This document shows positions 39,647 to 47,686 of a stretch of 48,670 nt of DNA, in pieces. The number at the start of each line of letters is the position of its first letter. Position 1 is the stretch's first letter. Origin of the DNA: Treponema sp. GTDB lineage: Bacteria; Spirochaetota; Spirochaetia; Treponematales; Treponemataceae. Made by a program: the position numbers and the translations under genes. Under the pieces are notes generated by a model, which was not told the origin of the DNA, ran no database searches, and was given only the letters and a program-made list of their open reading frames with translations. The stretch lies in the NCBI GenBank assembly GCA_017651065.1, contig JAGCDP010000051.1, positions 1 through 48,670 of the forward strand. Direction: 5' to 3'.

Positions 39647-40440
39647 CCGATGGTGCAGAGCTTGCCGCGGAGGATGTAGCCAAGTTTTACATAGCAGGCA
39701 TTTGACGCAACATAATCTGCATCGGTATAAAGCATAGGGAGGTAGCCTTGACGGGTTGCCTCTTTTGTTACCTGGTACACAAGATTTTCTGCGTAGTGCT
39801 TTCGGCGGAAATCTGTAAGTGTAAAAACAAGACCAAGACTAGCCATTTCGTTTGTGACCCTGAAATCACAGCTTGCAACATATTTCCCTTCGGCGTTTTT
39901 CCAGAGGTATAAGTGGCCGTCTTCAATAAGAGCCTTTGAGTCTCTTCTGTAGCCTTCGCGGTCTGTCATATCAAGCTTTAGTTCTGTGTGAAAGCTTTCC
40001 TTAAAATCTGTAACAGCTTCAAGGTCATCAAGAGAGCAAAGGTGAAGTTGGCCGTCGACCGGAGTGAGAATTGATTCATCGGCGAGCTTCGGGCAATCAT
40101 AGGCAAACATATTTTTTAGGATAGAAAGCTTTTTGCCTTCGTCTGCTGCGCGTTTCATAAAATATTCAGCTAGTTCATACTTCATGTTTATGCCGTGGTT
40201 GCCGTCGAGGAAGCCGTGTTCATCAGAAATCTTGTAGGCACTTTCCATTTCTTGTGGCATTGCATCATCTGCGGTCCAGATCCACACAGGGAAAGGACTT
40301 TGTGAATAACAGATAATCATGCGGCTGTGGTCGCTCAAAAGCAGCTCGCAGTTACGGGTCATGATGCGTGTGAGTACAAAGAAGGTGTACTTGTCGGCTT
40401 CCAGGATTTTGAAATCTCTTTTGTCTATAAAATTATCCAT
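39643..40440 (-). CDS. GNAT acetyltransferase (265 aa)
   Basis: N-terminal domain about 130 residues, C-terminal GNAT core with TLTDFRRKHYAENLVYQV (loop lacks the usual Gly residues) and ASNACYVKLGY. GGGAGAAAACAT precedes the ATG. The next minus-strand gene upstream is another GNAT, 29 bases away. Confidence 0.78.
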   Translation of the reverse strand: MDNFIDKRDFKILEADKYTFFVLTRIMTRNCELLLSDHSRMIICYSQSPFPVWIWTADDAMPQEMESAYKISDEHGFLDGNHGINMKYELAEYFMKRAADEGKKLSILKNMFAYDCPKLADESILTPVDGQLHLCSLDDLEAVTDFKESFHTELKLDMTDREGYRRDSKALIEDGHLYLWKNAEGKYVASCDFRVTNEMASLGLVFTLTDFRRKHYAENLVYQVTKEATRQGYLPMLYTDADYVASNACYVKLGYILRGKLCTIG

Positions 40441-40468
40441 ATGTTTTCTCCCATAATTTGCTTTTTAT

Positions 40469-40900
40469 TTACAGTGTCTTCACAAAACGCTTCTGATCTT
40501 TTTCCGAAACATAACCAAAATGCTCGTAAAAACCATGAGCATCCGTTCGGTTCATGCCGGAATTAAGACGCATCATTTTTATGTTGTTTTGTCTGGCCCA
40601 GTTCTCTGCTGCAAAAAGAAGCGCCTTGCCTACTCCCATTTTGTGGTAAGCTTTAAAAACCGAAAGTCCAAGAACATTTGCCATAGTTTCAAAATATAAA
40701 ACATCGTAGCGTTCAATATGAATGTAGCCCACAACGCCGCAGTCCGTCACTGCAACAAAAACAGCCTCGCGCGCAGCATCCAGCCCCTCAATCTTTTTCT
40801 GCACGAGAGCAAGGTCACAGCTGTAGCCAAGACCTTCTGCACTGATATCGCGTATAGCATCGGCATCTCCCATTTCAACTTTTCTGATTTTTATATCCAT
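40469..40900 (-). CDS. GNAT acetyltransferase
   Basis: 143 residues. SVFKAYHKMGVGKALLFAAE is the acetyl-CoA loop; MNRTDAHGFYEHFGY closes the fold. ATG 40900 is six bases after an extended -10 (TGTTATACT) without a Shine-Dalgarno, so leaderless. Probably co-transcribed with the downstream GNAT at 40440. Confidence 0.85.
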   Translation of the reverse strand: MDIKIRKVEMGDADAIRDISAEGLGYSCDLALVQKKIEGLDAAREAVFVAVTDCGVVGYIHIERYDVLYFETMANVLGLSVFKAYHKMGVGKALLFAAENWARQNNIKMMRLNSGMNRTDAHGFYEHFGYVSEKDQKRFVKTL

Positions 40901-40906
40901 GTTGTT

Positions 40907-40948
40907 AGTATAACATAGATTTTCATTTATTTACCACCATGTTATAAT
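40907..40948. promoter_or_regulatory. Divergent extended -10 promoters
   Basis: Left: minus strand TGTTATACT (-10 at 40907-40912) for the GNAT at 40900. Right: TGTTATAAT (-10 at 40943-40948) for the GNAT at 40969, whose ribosome site is AGGAG at 40955-40959. The two boxes form a near-perfect inverted repeat, as at 35731-35764. Confidence 0.55.
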
Positions 40949-40968
40949 GCTCCCAGGAGAAGCATCTT

Positions 40969-41583
40969 ATGGAAAGAAAAAGCGTTCTCGAGCCTTTCAA
41001 AATGAAGAACCTTCCTCTTGTTGTTGACGTTGTAGAGCCACTGTGGTTTCCTCCTGTCGGCGATAAGGAATTCAAACGCTTTAATGTTGAATTCATTGTT
41101 CGCAATAATATCTGGGAAAATGATTACCGCTTCCAGCTTGTAGAGGAGGGCGTGCAAAACGACATTCTTTGTGCCGCATTTTTTGCACGCAAGGGAGATA
41201 GCTGCCTTGTTGATGAATGGTTTGCCCGTGAGTCACAGCGCTTCCCTGAGGAATGGAAAAAGGCTTCGGGCATGAGCAAGACCTATCTTACAATGATGGA
41301 TGAACGTACCCTTGCTCTTATGAACGACGACGACATTAAGCTTTCACTTTTTGTAAGCAGAAAGCCGGGCGCCGGTTCAAAAATCCTGGAGCTCATTTGC
41401 GAACGGCTCAAATCAGAAGGCTGGAAAAATCTTTACCTTTGGACAGACTGCGAATGCAACTGGGAATGGTACATCAAGCACGGTTTTACGCTTATTCAGG
41501 AAGACATTTACGAGCCGTTCAGAAGTGATTACAAGACTTATATTTTTAAGCGTGACTTAGCACTTCCACAATCTTTTCATTAA
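40969..41583 (+). CDS. GNAT acetyltransferase
   Basis: 204 residues. The acetyl-CoA loop is FVSRKPGAGSKILELI and the C-terminus has NWEWYIKHGF. The N-terminal half has no recognised substrate signature. Good promoter and AGGAGA ribosome site. The last 38 bases overlap the convergent hydrolase gene. Confidence 0.78.
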   Translation: MERKSVLEPFKMKNLPLVVDVVEPLWFPPVGDKEFKRFNVEFIVRNNIWENDYRFQLVEEGVQNDILCAAFFARKGDSCLVDEWFARESQRFPEEWKKASGMSKTYLTMMDERTLALMNDDDIKLSLFVSRKPGAGSKILELICERLKSEGWKNLYLWTDCECNWEWYIKHGFTLIQEDIYEPFRSDYKTYIFKRDLALPQSFH

Positions 41584-42466
41584 TCTGACTGCTAAGTTCG
41601 TGGTTTAAGCCGTGACCTGCATCAGGGTAGAAGGTTGCATTCATGTGGTTTTCAATAAGTCTTTCTTTTCCGCCGAGCTTTTCAAACGGGTCATCTTCGC
41701 CAACAAGATAAATAATCTTATCGCGTACAGAATCAACCTCCTGGCTTGTAAATGCAACAACCTTGTGATACTTCATTGCCATATTATTAAAGCCTCTGAG
41801 AAGCCCTTTGTAATGTGTCATGATAGTTGGATTTTCTGTGAATACGGTGTAATTTTTTCCGCACATTTTTTTAATAAGATTGCACACATTTTTGTCAGTA
41901 GGGAAGAGTGCCTCTGGTAAAAAGATTTTCATCATATTCTTCATGGCTGCTGCCTTGGCTTTTTTGGCATTCTTTGGATCAACAGACTCATTGGCTGCCG
42001 CTGCCGCAACAGTGCTCGAAATGCTTATAGCCTTAATAACTTTATCAGGCCTCTTGAGTGTATAATACTGCGAAAGAAATCCTCCGTTAGAAACGCCTGC
42101 AACAAACGCGCAGTCAAGCTTTAATCCGTCAAAAATCTGGTCAATCCAGGCTATATCATCAAAGTTTTCATTGTAGTTCTTATTAGGAACACTCTTTCCG
42201 GGGCCACCAATCGTGTCAATTGCATATATTTTAAAGTGTTTGCTCAATTCTGCAGCATTAAAAATCCACATAAGTGCCGAATCATCGCCAACTCCGTGAA
42301 AAAGAACAAGAGCGGGTTTGTCATTCGGGCCGGCTTCTATTACATGTGTTGTTCCAAAATCAGTCTGAACATCACGTTCCAAAAGTTCGCAGCCCCAAAG
42401 CTTGAGCAGCTGGTCATAAGTCTGGCGGATAATTTCAGCCTGTTTTTTGTTACGATAAACTTTCAT
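41546..42466 (-). CDS. Alpha/beta hydrolase
   Basis: 306 residues. LFHGVGDD oxyanion region, nucleophile elbow GVSNGG, Asp in VGEDDPF and His in DAGHGLN complete the triad. The N-terminus is a helix rather than a signal peptide. Last gene of the Nudix-nitroreductase-methyltransferase-hydrolase operon, 12 bases after the methyltransferase. Confidence 0.87.
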   Translation of the reverse strand: MKVYRNKKQAEIIRQTYDQLLKLWGCELLERDVQTDFGTTHVIEAGPNDKPALVLFHGVGDDSALMWIFNAAELSKHFKIYAIDTIGGPGKSVPNKNYNENFDDIAWIDQIFDGLKLDCAFVAGVSNGGFLSQYYTLKRPDKVIKAISISSTVAAAAANESVDPKNAKKAKAAAMKNMMKIFLPEALFPTDKNVCNLIKKMCGKNYTVFTENPTIMTHYKGLLRGFNNMAMKYHKVVAFTSQEVDSVRDKIIYLVGEDDPFEKLGGKERLIENHMNATFYPDAGHGLNHELSSQINEKIVEVLSHA

Positions 42467-42478
42467 AATTCCCTCCTG

Positions 42479-43270
42479 TTATTTCTTCTGTAAAACTGTA
42501 ATTGCGCCGTAGTGAAGAATCTCAAAATTTTCCGGGGCAATTTCGTCGAGCATGGCACGATGTTCTGCATCCCATCTGGCAAGCTCTTCGGGATTTAAGG
42601 AAGCTCCAATTCCGCGGCTTGCCTTTATGCGTCCGTGCCAGCTTTCTTTTGTAAACGGAACCATAAGGTCGTATTCTTCGTGGTCAATTTTTTCAAAATA
42701 TTTATAGGCTACATCAGGCACCCAGATTTCACGGCGTGCTTCACCACTGCCAGACCAGGTTGGACTGTACTTTAAAATCATCTGTTCGCTCTTGCCGGCA
42801 ATTTTGTCTTCTTTAGGAAGCCAGGCCATGTATAAAATAACAAGCTTTCCGTTTGGCTTGAGCAGGTCTGCAAGCACAGGCATAACCTTTTCGTGATCAA
42901 AATACCAGAAGCACTGGCACGCAGTAATTACATCAAAGGACTCTTTTGGAAAATCAAGCTGCTCTGTGGCGGTGGCAAAAAAATCAATTTTCATACCGGC
43001 GTCGGCTGCAAGAAGTTTTGCCTGTTCAATTTGTTCAGGCGAAATATCTGTTCCTGTCCACTGGGCGCCGTATTTATACATGTTGCGTGGAAGTACGCCG
43101 GTACCTGTACCAAGATCTAAAACCTTCTGGCCTTCAATACAAAGTCCGCGGTCCACGATTTTCTTGTAAAATTCTTCCGGATAAATATCGCGGAACTTTG
43201 CATATTCCTTTGAAGTTTTTCCCCAGTCAAAGGCCTTGCCTTCATCTATTCTTTTGTCTTTAATTTCCAT
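42479..43270 (-). CDS. Class I SAM-dependent methyltransferase
   Basis: 263 residues. VLDLGTGTGVLPRNM, TGTDISPEQIEQA, DVITACQCFWYFDHE. C-terminal part resembles UbiE/Tam-type small-molecule methyltransferases. In operon with nitroreductase upstream (26-base gap) and hydrolase downstream. Confidence 0.86.
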   Translation of the reverse strand: MEIKDKRIDEGKAFDWGKTSKEYAKFRDIYPEEFYKKIVDRGLCIEGQKVLDLGTGTGVLPRNMYKYGAQWTGTDISPEQIEQAKLLAADAGMKIDFFATATEQLDFPKESFDVITACQCFWYFDHEKVMPVLADLLKPNGKLVILYMAWLPKEDKIAGKSEQMILKYSPTWSGSGEARREIWVPDVAYKYFEKIDHEEYDLMVPFTKESWHGRIKASRGIGASLNPEELARWDAEHRAMLDEIAPENFEILHYGAITVLQKK

Positions 43271-43296
43271 GAAGAATTATCCTTGCTTGTAATTTT

Positions 43297-43959
43297 TTAT
43301 TTGCACTTATGTCCTGAGGCTGCTTCGAAATTGTATTTTACAATTCCAAGGTCAATCTTTGTCATTGGGCCGCCTTTTGTTGTAATTACAGGTTCTCCGT
43401 CTTTAAGGGAAACAAGGAACTTCTGCTGATTAAGTGCAGTAGGGGCGAGCAGGGATGCTTCGAGTCCTTCTTTAAACCAGTCTGGCTGCTGAGCTTCCGG
43501 AATATCACAAAGCTTTTCTACAGGTTTTGATTTATGAACTGCTCCCTGGTTTTCGCCATAGCCAAGAGAGATTACACAAAGAAGCTTTTCACCGGTTGCA
43601 GCATTTGCCTTGCATTTTCCGCGTCCAAAAGTTCCGGCAACCCAGCAGGTGTTCAGGCCAAGCATCTGTGTTTCAAGAACAAGCTTTTGTCCGTAATAGC
43701 CCACAAGTTCATCAAGGTTTCCGGCGGATTTGTTTCCAACCATGGCAAAGTAATTGTGTGCATTTTTGAATTTGCCGTAGCGCGCAAGGAAGGTGTCAAA
43801 GCATTCAGGGTCATCACAAATCAGTTGAATGTTCAAACCACTCTGAGCATTGCATTCTTTAACCAAAGCAGAAAGCTTTTCTTTTGCTCCTGCATCCAAT
43901 GGTAAAACCTTGTACTGTCTTACCGAGTGTCTTTGTTTAATTGCTTCTTTAATTTCCAT
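43297..43959 (-). CDS. Nitroreductase-family FMN oxidoreductase
   Basis: 220 residues. RHSVRQY (FMN-phosphate-binding), GYYGQKLVLETQMLGLNTCW, and VISLGYGEN. Reduces nitro-, quinone- or flavin-type substrates with NAD(P)H; physiological role unknown. An unusual Cys-rich GRGKCKANAA lies in the middle and the C-terminus ends GHKCK. Second gene of the operon. Confidence 0.86.
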   Translation of the reverse strand: MEIKEAIKQRHSVRQYKVLPLDAGAKEKLSALVKECNAQSGLNIQLICDDPECFDTFLARYGKFKNAHNYFAMVGNKSAGNLDELVGYYGQKLVLETQMLGLNTCWVAGTFGRGKCKANAATGEKLLCVISLGYGENQGAVHKSKPVEKLCDIPEAQQPDWFKEGLEASLLAPTALNQQKFLVSLKDGEPVITTKGGPMTKIDLGIVKYNFEAASGHKCK

Positions 43960-43986
43960 AATACTTTTTCTCCTTAACTATTTGGA

Positions 43987-44445
43987 TTATTTATCTTTAG
44001 GGTAACTTATTTTATCACCCCAACTGATAACTTCATCATAAAAGCCTTCAAGCTGAATAAGGCCGTAGCCCCATAAAAACGCGCGGTCTTTTTCGGAAAT
44101 CTCATCAAGTGCCAGCCACAAAACTTCCTTAAGCGGCGGGTCTTCGTTTTCTGCTTCTTCGGGATCATAACCTGTAATGGGCTCCTGGTCATCGGGAACT
44201 TTTACTTCAAAAACATGTTCTGTTCTGTCGTTGTTATATAATTCGGTAAGCTTGCGTACGATTGTTCCGTCCAGACCGCATTCTTCTTTTAGCTCTCGGA
44301 TTGCTGCCTGCTCAGGAGTTTCCCCCTCTTCAATTCCACCACCGGGGATAGAATAAAAAACTCTGTCGCCCAGGCTCGGGTAACTTAACTTTTCCATGAG
44401 AATCTTTTTATTTCTGATTACAAAAACAACGCTTCTGTTACGCAT
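43987..44445 (-). CDS. Nudix hydrolase
   Basis: 152 residues. Complete Nudix box GGGIEEGETPEQAAIRELKEECGL at about 35-58. Likely hydrolyses a nucleoside-diphosphate-X compound. First gene of the four-gene minus-strand operon. AAGGAAAACAAA precedes the ATG. Confidence 0.88.
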   Translation of the reverse strand: MRNRSVVFVIRNKKILMEKLSYPSLGDRVFYSIPGGGIEEGETPEQAAIRELKEECGLDGTIVRKLTELYNNDRTEHVFEVKVPDDQEPITGYDPEEAENEDPPLKEVLWLALDEISEKDRAFLWGYGLIQLEGFYDEVISWGDKISYPKDK

Positions 44446-44471
44446 TTTGTTTTCCTTATTGTGTTAACTAT

Positions 44472-44479
44472 AGTATAAT
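44472..44479. promoter_or_regulatory. Overlapping divergent -10 boxes of two Nudix genes
   Basis: TATAAT (44474-44479) serves the Nudix gene at 44511. The same bases on the other strand give TATACT (44477-44472) for the Nudix gene at 44445, so the two -10 boxes overlap and transcription from one should block the other. Confidence 0.5.
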
Positions 44480-44510
44480 TTTTATTATTAGACTATGGAG
44501 TAAAAAGTAT

Positions 44511-44990
44511 ATGGAACTTTGGGATGCATATAATGCTGATTATGAAAAGATAGAAGGCGCAGTGTTAGTCCGCGGCGAAGACGATACATTTCCTGAGGGC
44601 ATGTATCATCTTGTATGCGAGGTACTTGTGCGCCATGTTGACGGAACTTATCTTTTGATGAAGCGTGACCCGACCAAGCCGATGTTTCCGAATATGTGGG
44701 AAGCAACTGCTGGAGGTTCTGCCTTGCAGGGAGAAACTGACGTTGAAGGTGCGCTCCGTGAATTACGAGAAGAAACAGGTATTGTTGCAGACAAGCTAGA
44801 GTTCCTTGATAAGTCTTTAGGCAAGCACTGCTGGCATGTAAGATTTTTATGTGTGACCGATTGCGATAAAAATTCTATAACGCTTCAGGAAGGTGAGACC
44901 TGTGATTTTAAGTGGGTAACTGCGGCAGAAGCACTTTCTATGACAGAAAATGATCTGATCAACGAGCCTATGAGGAAGTTCATAAAATAA
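44511..44990 (+). CDS. Nudix hydrolase (IPP-isomerase-like subgroup)
   Basis: 159 residues. N-terminal LWDAYNADYEKI, HLVCEVLVRHVDGTYLLMKR and a Nudix box GGSALQGETDVEGALRELREETGI. Family members of this form act on unknown diphosphates. Divergent from the other Nudix gene. Confidence 0.86.
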   Translation: MELWDAYNADYEKIEGAVLVRGEDDTFPEGMYHLVCEVLVRHVDGTYLLMKRDPTKPMFPNMWEATAGGSALQGETDVEGALRELREETGIVADKLEFLDKSLGKHCWHVRFLCVTDCDKNSITLQEGETCDFKWVTAAEALSMTENDLINEPMRKFIK

Positions 44991-45096
44991 AAACGGGAAC
45001 CTCCAAATATTTTTTTGTGTAAAAAACTTCTATAATTAAATTCGATATATAAATGACGGAGGACTTGAGATAGAATCTCTTTTGTAAGGTGACAGA

Positions 45097-45855
45097 ATGA
45101 AGTACAGAAATGCACAGGATATTTTTCCGGAAGATCTCTTAAAACAGATTCAGCGATATGTTTCTGGAGAGACAATTTATATTCCGGCCGGAAGCGGAAA
45201 AAGATCCTGGGGCGAAACTTCGGGTTATCAGCAGTTTATTCGTGAAAGGAACGCAGCAATAAAAGCGGACTTTGAAGCCGGCAAAACGATTGATGACCTT
45301 ATGGAAAAATACTGTCTTTCTTATGATTCGATTAAACGAATTGTTTACAGCAAGAAGGAGGTTTCTATGTTAAAGTACAGTGCAACTTTGGAATCGGCAA
45401 AAGCATATGCAGAAGCAGAAAAGCTTGATGCCTGGATTCATTTATATTTGAACGAAGAAGGACGCAATATTCCTTTTTCTGATGGCTTGAAAAAATGCGA
45501 CAGATATTATTTCAGCCCGGCTCTTGTGCCTCTTAAATATTTTAAGAGATGCTCGGGCCCTGAACCAGAAATGAAGTATCGTGTTGATGCGCTCTGGTGG
45601 GATCATAAGCTTGGTGAGTTGAAAAAGACAATCGAAGCAACTCCGGACTTTGTGAACAAATGCGCACCGATGTTTGTTGAATACACAGGCGGCGAGTTTG
45701 TTTTGAATGACGGCAACCATCGCCTTCAAGCCTACAAAGACCTTGGTTATGAAAAAGCCTGGGTTCTTTTCTGGATTACAGAGGAAGAGGAATATCAGGA
45801 CTTTATGAAAAAGTACGGCGATTGGGTAAAAGACTGCGTTGTAATCAGACGGTAA
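45097..45855 (+). CDS. CD3324-like HTH domain fused to ParB-like domain
   Basis: 252 residues. Residues 1-87 match the small CD3324-type HTH proteins (NAQDIFPEDLLKQIQRYVSGETIYIP...WGETSGY...CLSYDSIKRIVYSKK). Residues about 92-252 have VLNDGNHRLQAYKDLGY (about 202-218), a ParB/Srx-type DGxHR motif. The linker is encoded by an intact AAGGAGG-ATG, so the second domain could also be made on its own from ATG 45367. AAGGTGACAGA precedes the first ATG; TATAAT at 45031. Confidence 0.7.
   Translation: MKYRNAQDIFPEDLLKQIQRYVSGETIYIPAGSGKRSWGETSGYQQFIRERNAAIKADFEAGKTIDDLMEKYCLSYDSIKRIVYSKKEVSMLKYSATLESAKAYAEAEKLDAWIHLYLNEEGRNIPFSDGLKKCDRYYFSPALVPLKYFKRCSGPEPEMKYRVDALWWDHKLGELKKTIEATPDFVNKCAPMFVEYTGGEFVLNDGNHRLQAYKDLGYEKAWVLFWITEEEEYQDFMKKYGDWVKDCVVIRR
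45354..45369 (+). promoter_or_regulatory. Internal ribosome-binding site in the HTH-ParB-like gene
   Basis: AAGGAGG (45355-45361) lies five bases before the in-frame ATG 45367, which is codon 91. It would give a 162-residue ParB-like protein. Confidence 0.5.
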
Positions 45856-45908
45856 AACTGGTGATAGGATTGCAGAGTTTGTAAAGCATCTGTAAACTGA
45901 ATTGTAAG

Positions 45909-47111
45909 ATGGAACTGATAAAAATTTCAAATCAGACAGCAAGAAATTTTCTCGTAAATTATCAAAACCTGAATGGTAATGGAAACCTGAAAGGAAGCGC
46001 CGGTGTAACTGAATATATGAACAAGGTTCGCTGCATACAATATGACCCGCTCAATGTTGTAGGACGGAATGCGGACCTTGTGCTGCAATCACGTGTAAAA
46101 AATTTTACGCCTGAAGTTTTATTTAATTTGCTTTATAAAGAACGCTCACTGTATGATGCTGCAGATAAAATGATTGGAATTATTCCGACTGCTGATTATC
46201 CTGCAATGGCCCGCATCAGGCAGAAAACTGTAGAGCAGTTAAAAGGTATTCTCACCTGGAGAAAATCTCTTGCAGCACTTGATTTGCTTGATGAAATTAC
46301 AGACTTTATCCGTGAGAATGGCCCTCTACCTGCAACAAAAATCAACATAGGCGAAAATGTTGATTCGGGTAAATGGGGACACAAAAAGCTTTCGAGTGCG
46401 GCACTTGATTATCTTTATCATTCAGGTGTGCTTGGAATCAGTTCAAAAAATAAAACACATAAGGTTTATGATTTAAGTGAAAGGCTTTTTCCGTCGGAAA
46501 TATTGAAGGCATCAGACCCATTCAAGAACGAACATGATTTTGCAAAATGGTATCTCAAGCGCAGGATCGGGGCTGTAGGCCTGGTGTGGAATAAAAATGG
46601 CGGAACCTGGCTTGGATTTTATGTTTCAGATTCAAAACTCCGTTCGCAGTTGATTCGTGAACTTGTAGATGAAGGCGAGCTTATTGAATATCAGATTGAA
46701 GGTTCAAAAGAAATCTTTTATATCAGAAAAGAAGATGCCGACCTTATTGGTAAACCAGTCAGAAATAATGTTGCGCAGTTTATCGCTCCGCTTGATAATT
46801 TAATCTGGGATCGTGGTATGATTCAGGAGCTCTTTGATTTTGAATACACCTGGGAAGTGTACACGCCTGCTGCAAAAAGAAAGTTCGGTTATTATGTTCT
46901 TCCTGTCCTTTATAAAAATCAGTTTGTTGCTCGCTTTGAACCTGAGCCTTGTCGTGGCACTGCTCCACTTCAAATAAAAACCTGGTGGTGGGAACCGGAT
47001 GTCAAAATCACCGACGAGATGATTACCGCTATCGAAGACGCTTTTGTTAGATTCAGCAAATTTCTTGGCGTCGAAATGATGGAAGAAAAATATTGGAAAG
47101 AGAAGTTATGA
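45909..47111 (+). CDS. YcaQ/AlkX-type winged-helix DNA glycosylase
   Basis: 400 residues of the HTH_42 family. The catalytic QxD motif of the YcaQ branch is visible as IQYDPLNVVGRNADLVLQSR near residue 45. Further conserved: WYLKRRIGAVGL, FIAPLDNLIWDRG, LFDFEYTWEVYTPAAKRKFGYYVLPVLY. These enzymes unhook interstrand crosslinks and remove bulky N-alkyl lesions. No Shine-Dalgarno before ATG 45909. The stop overlaps the GNAT start as ATGA. Confidence 0.85.
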   Translation: MELIKISNQTARNFLVNYQNLNGNGNLKGSAGVTEYMNKVRCIQYDPLNVVGRNADLVLQSRVKNFTPEVLFNLLYKERSLYDAADKMIGIIPTADYPAMARIRQKTVEQLKGILTWRKSLAALDLLDEITDFIRENGPLPATKINIGENVDSGKWGHKKLSSAALDYLYHSGVLGISSKNKTHKVYDLSERLFPSEILKASDPFKNEHDFAKWYLKRRIGAVGLVWNKNGGTWLGFYVSDSKLRSQLIRELVDEGELIEYQIEGSKEIFYIRKEDADLIGKPVRNNVAQFIAPLDNLIWDRGMIQELFDFEYTWEVYTPAAKRKFGYYVLPVLYKNQFVARFEPEPCRGTAPLQIKTWWWEPDVKITDEMITAIEDAFVRFSKFLGVEMMEEKYWKEKL

Positions 47112-47569
47112 GTTTAAAATTATTAAAAGCTAATACTGCAGATGCATTAACACTGGTTGGAATTTCAAAACATGCCTTTGAGAGTGATGTTGAAGTTGGT
47201 GCTTCCGAGTTGTGCGGGCCACCTGGATACAAGTCGCTTCAGTTTTATACAAAAATGGCAAGAATGAATTGTCTTTATAAGCTGACTGATGATGGGATTA
47301 CTGTTGGCGGAGCAGTTCTTTTTGTAAAAGATAATGAAATGAATGTCGGAAGGATTTTTGTGTCGCCCGAGCATTTCCGCAAAGGCTATGGCATTTTTAT
47401 AATGCAGCAGATTGAGGCGATGTTTCCTGAGGTTCAGATATTTACTCTTGATACGCCAATCTGGAATGTGAGGACAAATGCATTTTATCAGAAGCTGGGA
47501 TATGTGGAAGTTCGACGGGATAACGACTTTGTATATTATCAAAAAAAACGTCATTGCGCAAGTTTGTGA
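47108..47569 (+). CDS. GNAT acetyltransferase whose 3' end lies in a repeat
   Basis: 153 residues from ATG 47108. Acetyl-CoA loop VSPEHFRKGYGIFIMQQI and NVRTNAFYQKLGY. The last codons, giving RHCASL and the TGA, come from the left end of the palindromic repeat (47549 on), so insertion of the repeat changed the C-terminus. Coupled to the YcaQ-like gene. Confidence 0.83.
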   Translation: MSLKLLKANTADALTLVGISKHAFESDVEVGASELCGPPGYKSLQFYTKMARMNCLYKLTDDGITVGGAVLFVKDNEMNVGRIFVSPEHFRKGYGIFIMQQIEAMFPEVQIFTLDTPIWNVRTNAFYQKLGYVEVRRDNDFVYYQKKRHCASL

Positions 47570-47675
47570 AGCAAACTTGATAAGCTCTGCGACAGGCGCA
47601 TAGCGACGTGGCAATCCATGTATAAGAATGCATTTTAGTTTATGGATTGCCACGCCCTTCGGGCTCGCAATGACG
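47549..47675. repeat. Intergenic palindromic repeat, copy 2 (127 bp, branched)
   Basis: Outer arms CGTCATTGCG (47549-47558) and CGCAATGACG (47666-47675). Inside are CAAGTTTG-tgaag-CAAACTTG, a 12-bp pair GTGGCAATCCAT / ATGGATTGCCAC, and GCCC-ttc-GGGC. The RNA or single-strand form would be a multi-arm structure. Outer arms and GCAATCCA core match 13449-13526; the inner arms differ. Confidence 0.8.
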
Positions 47676-47686
47676 ATGGAGAAAAA

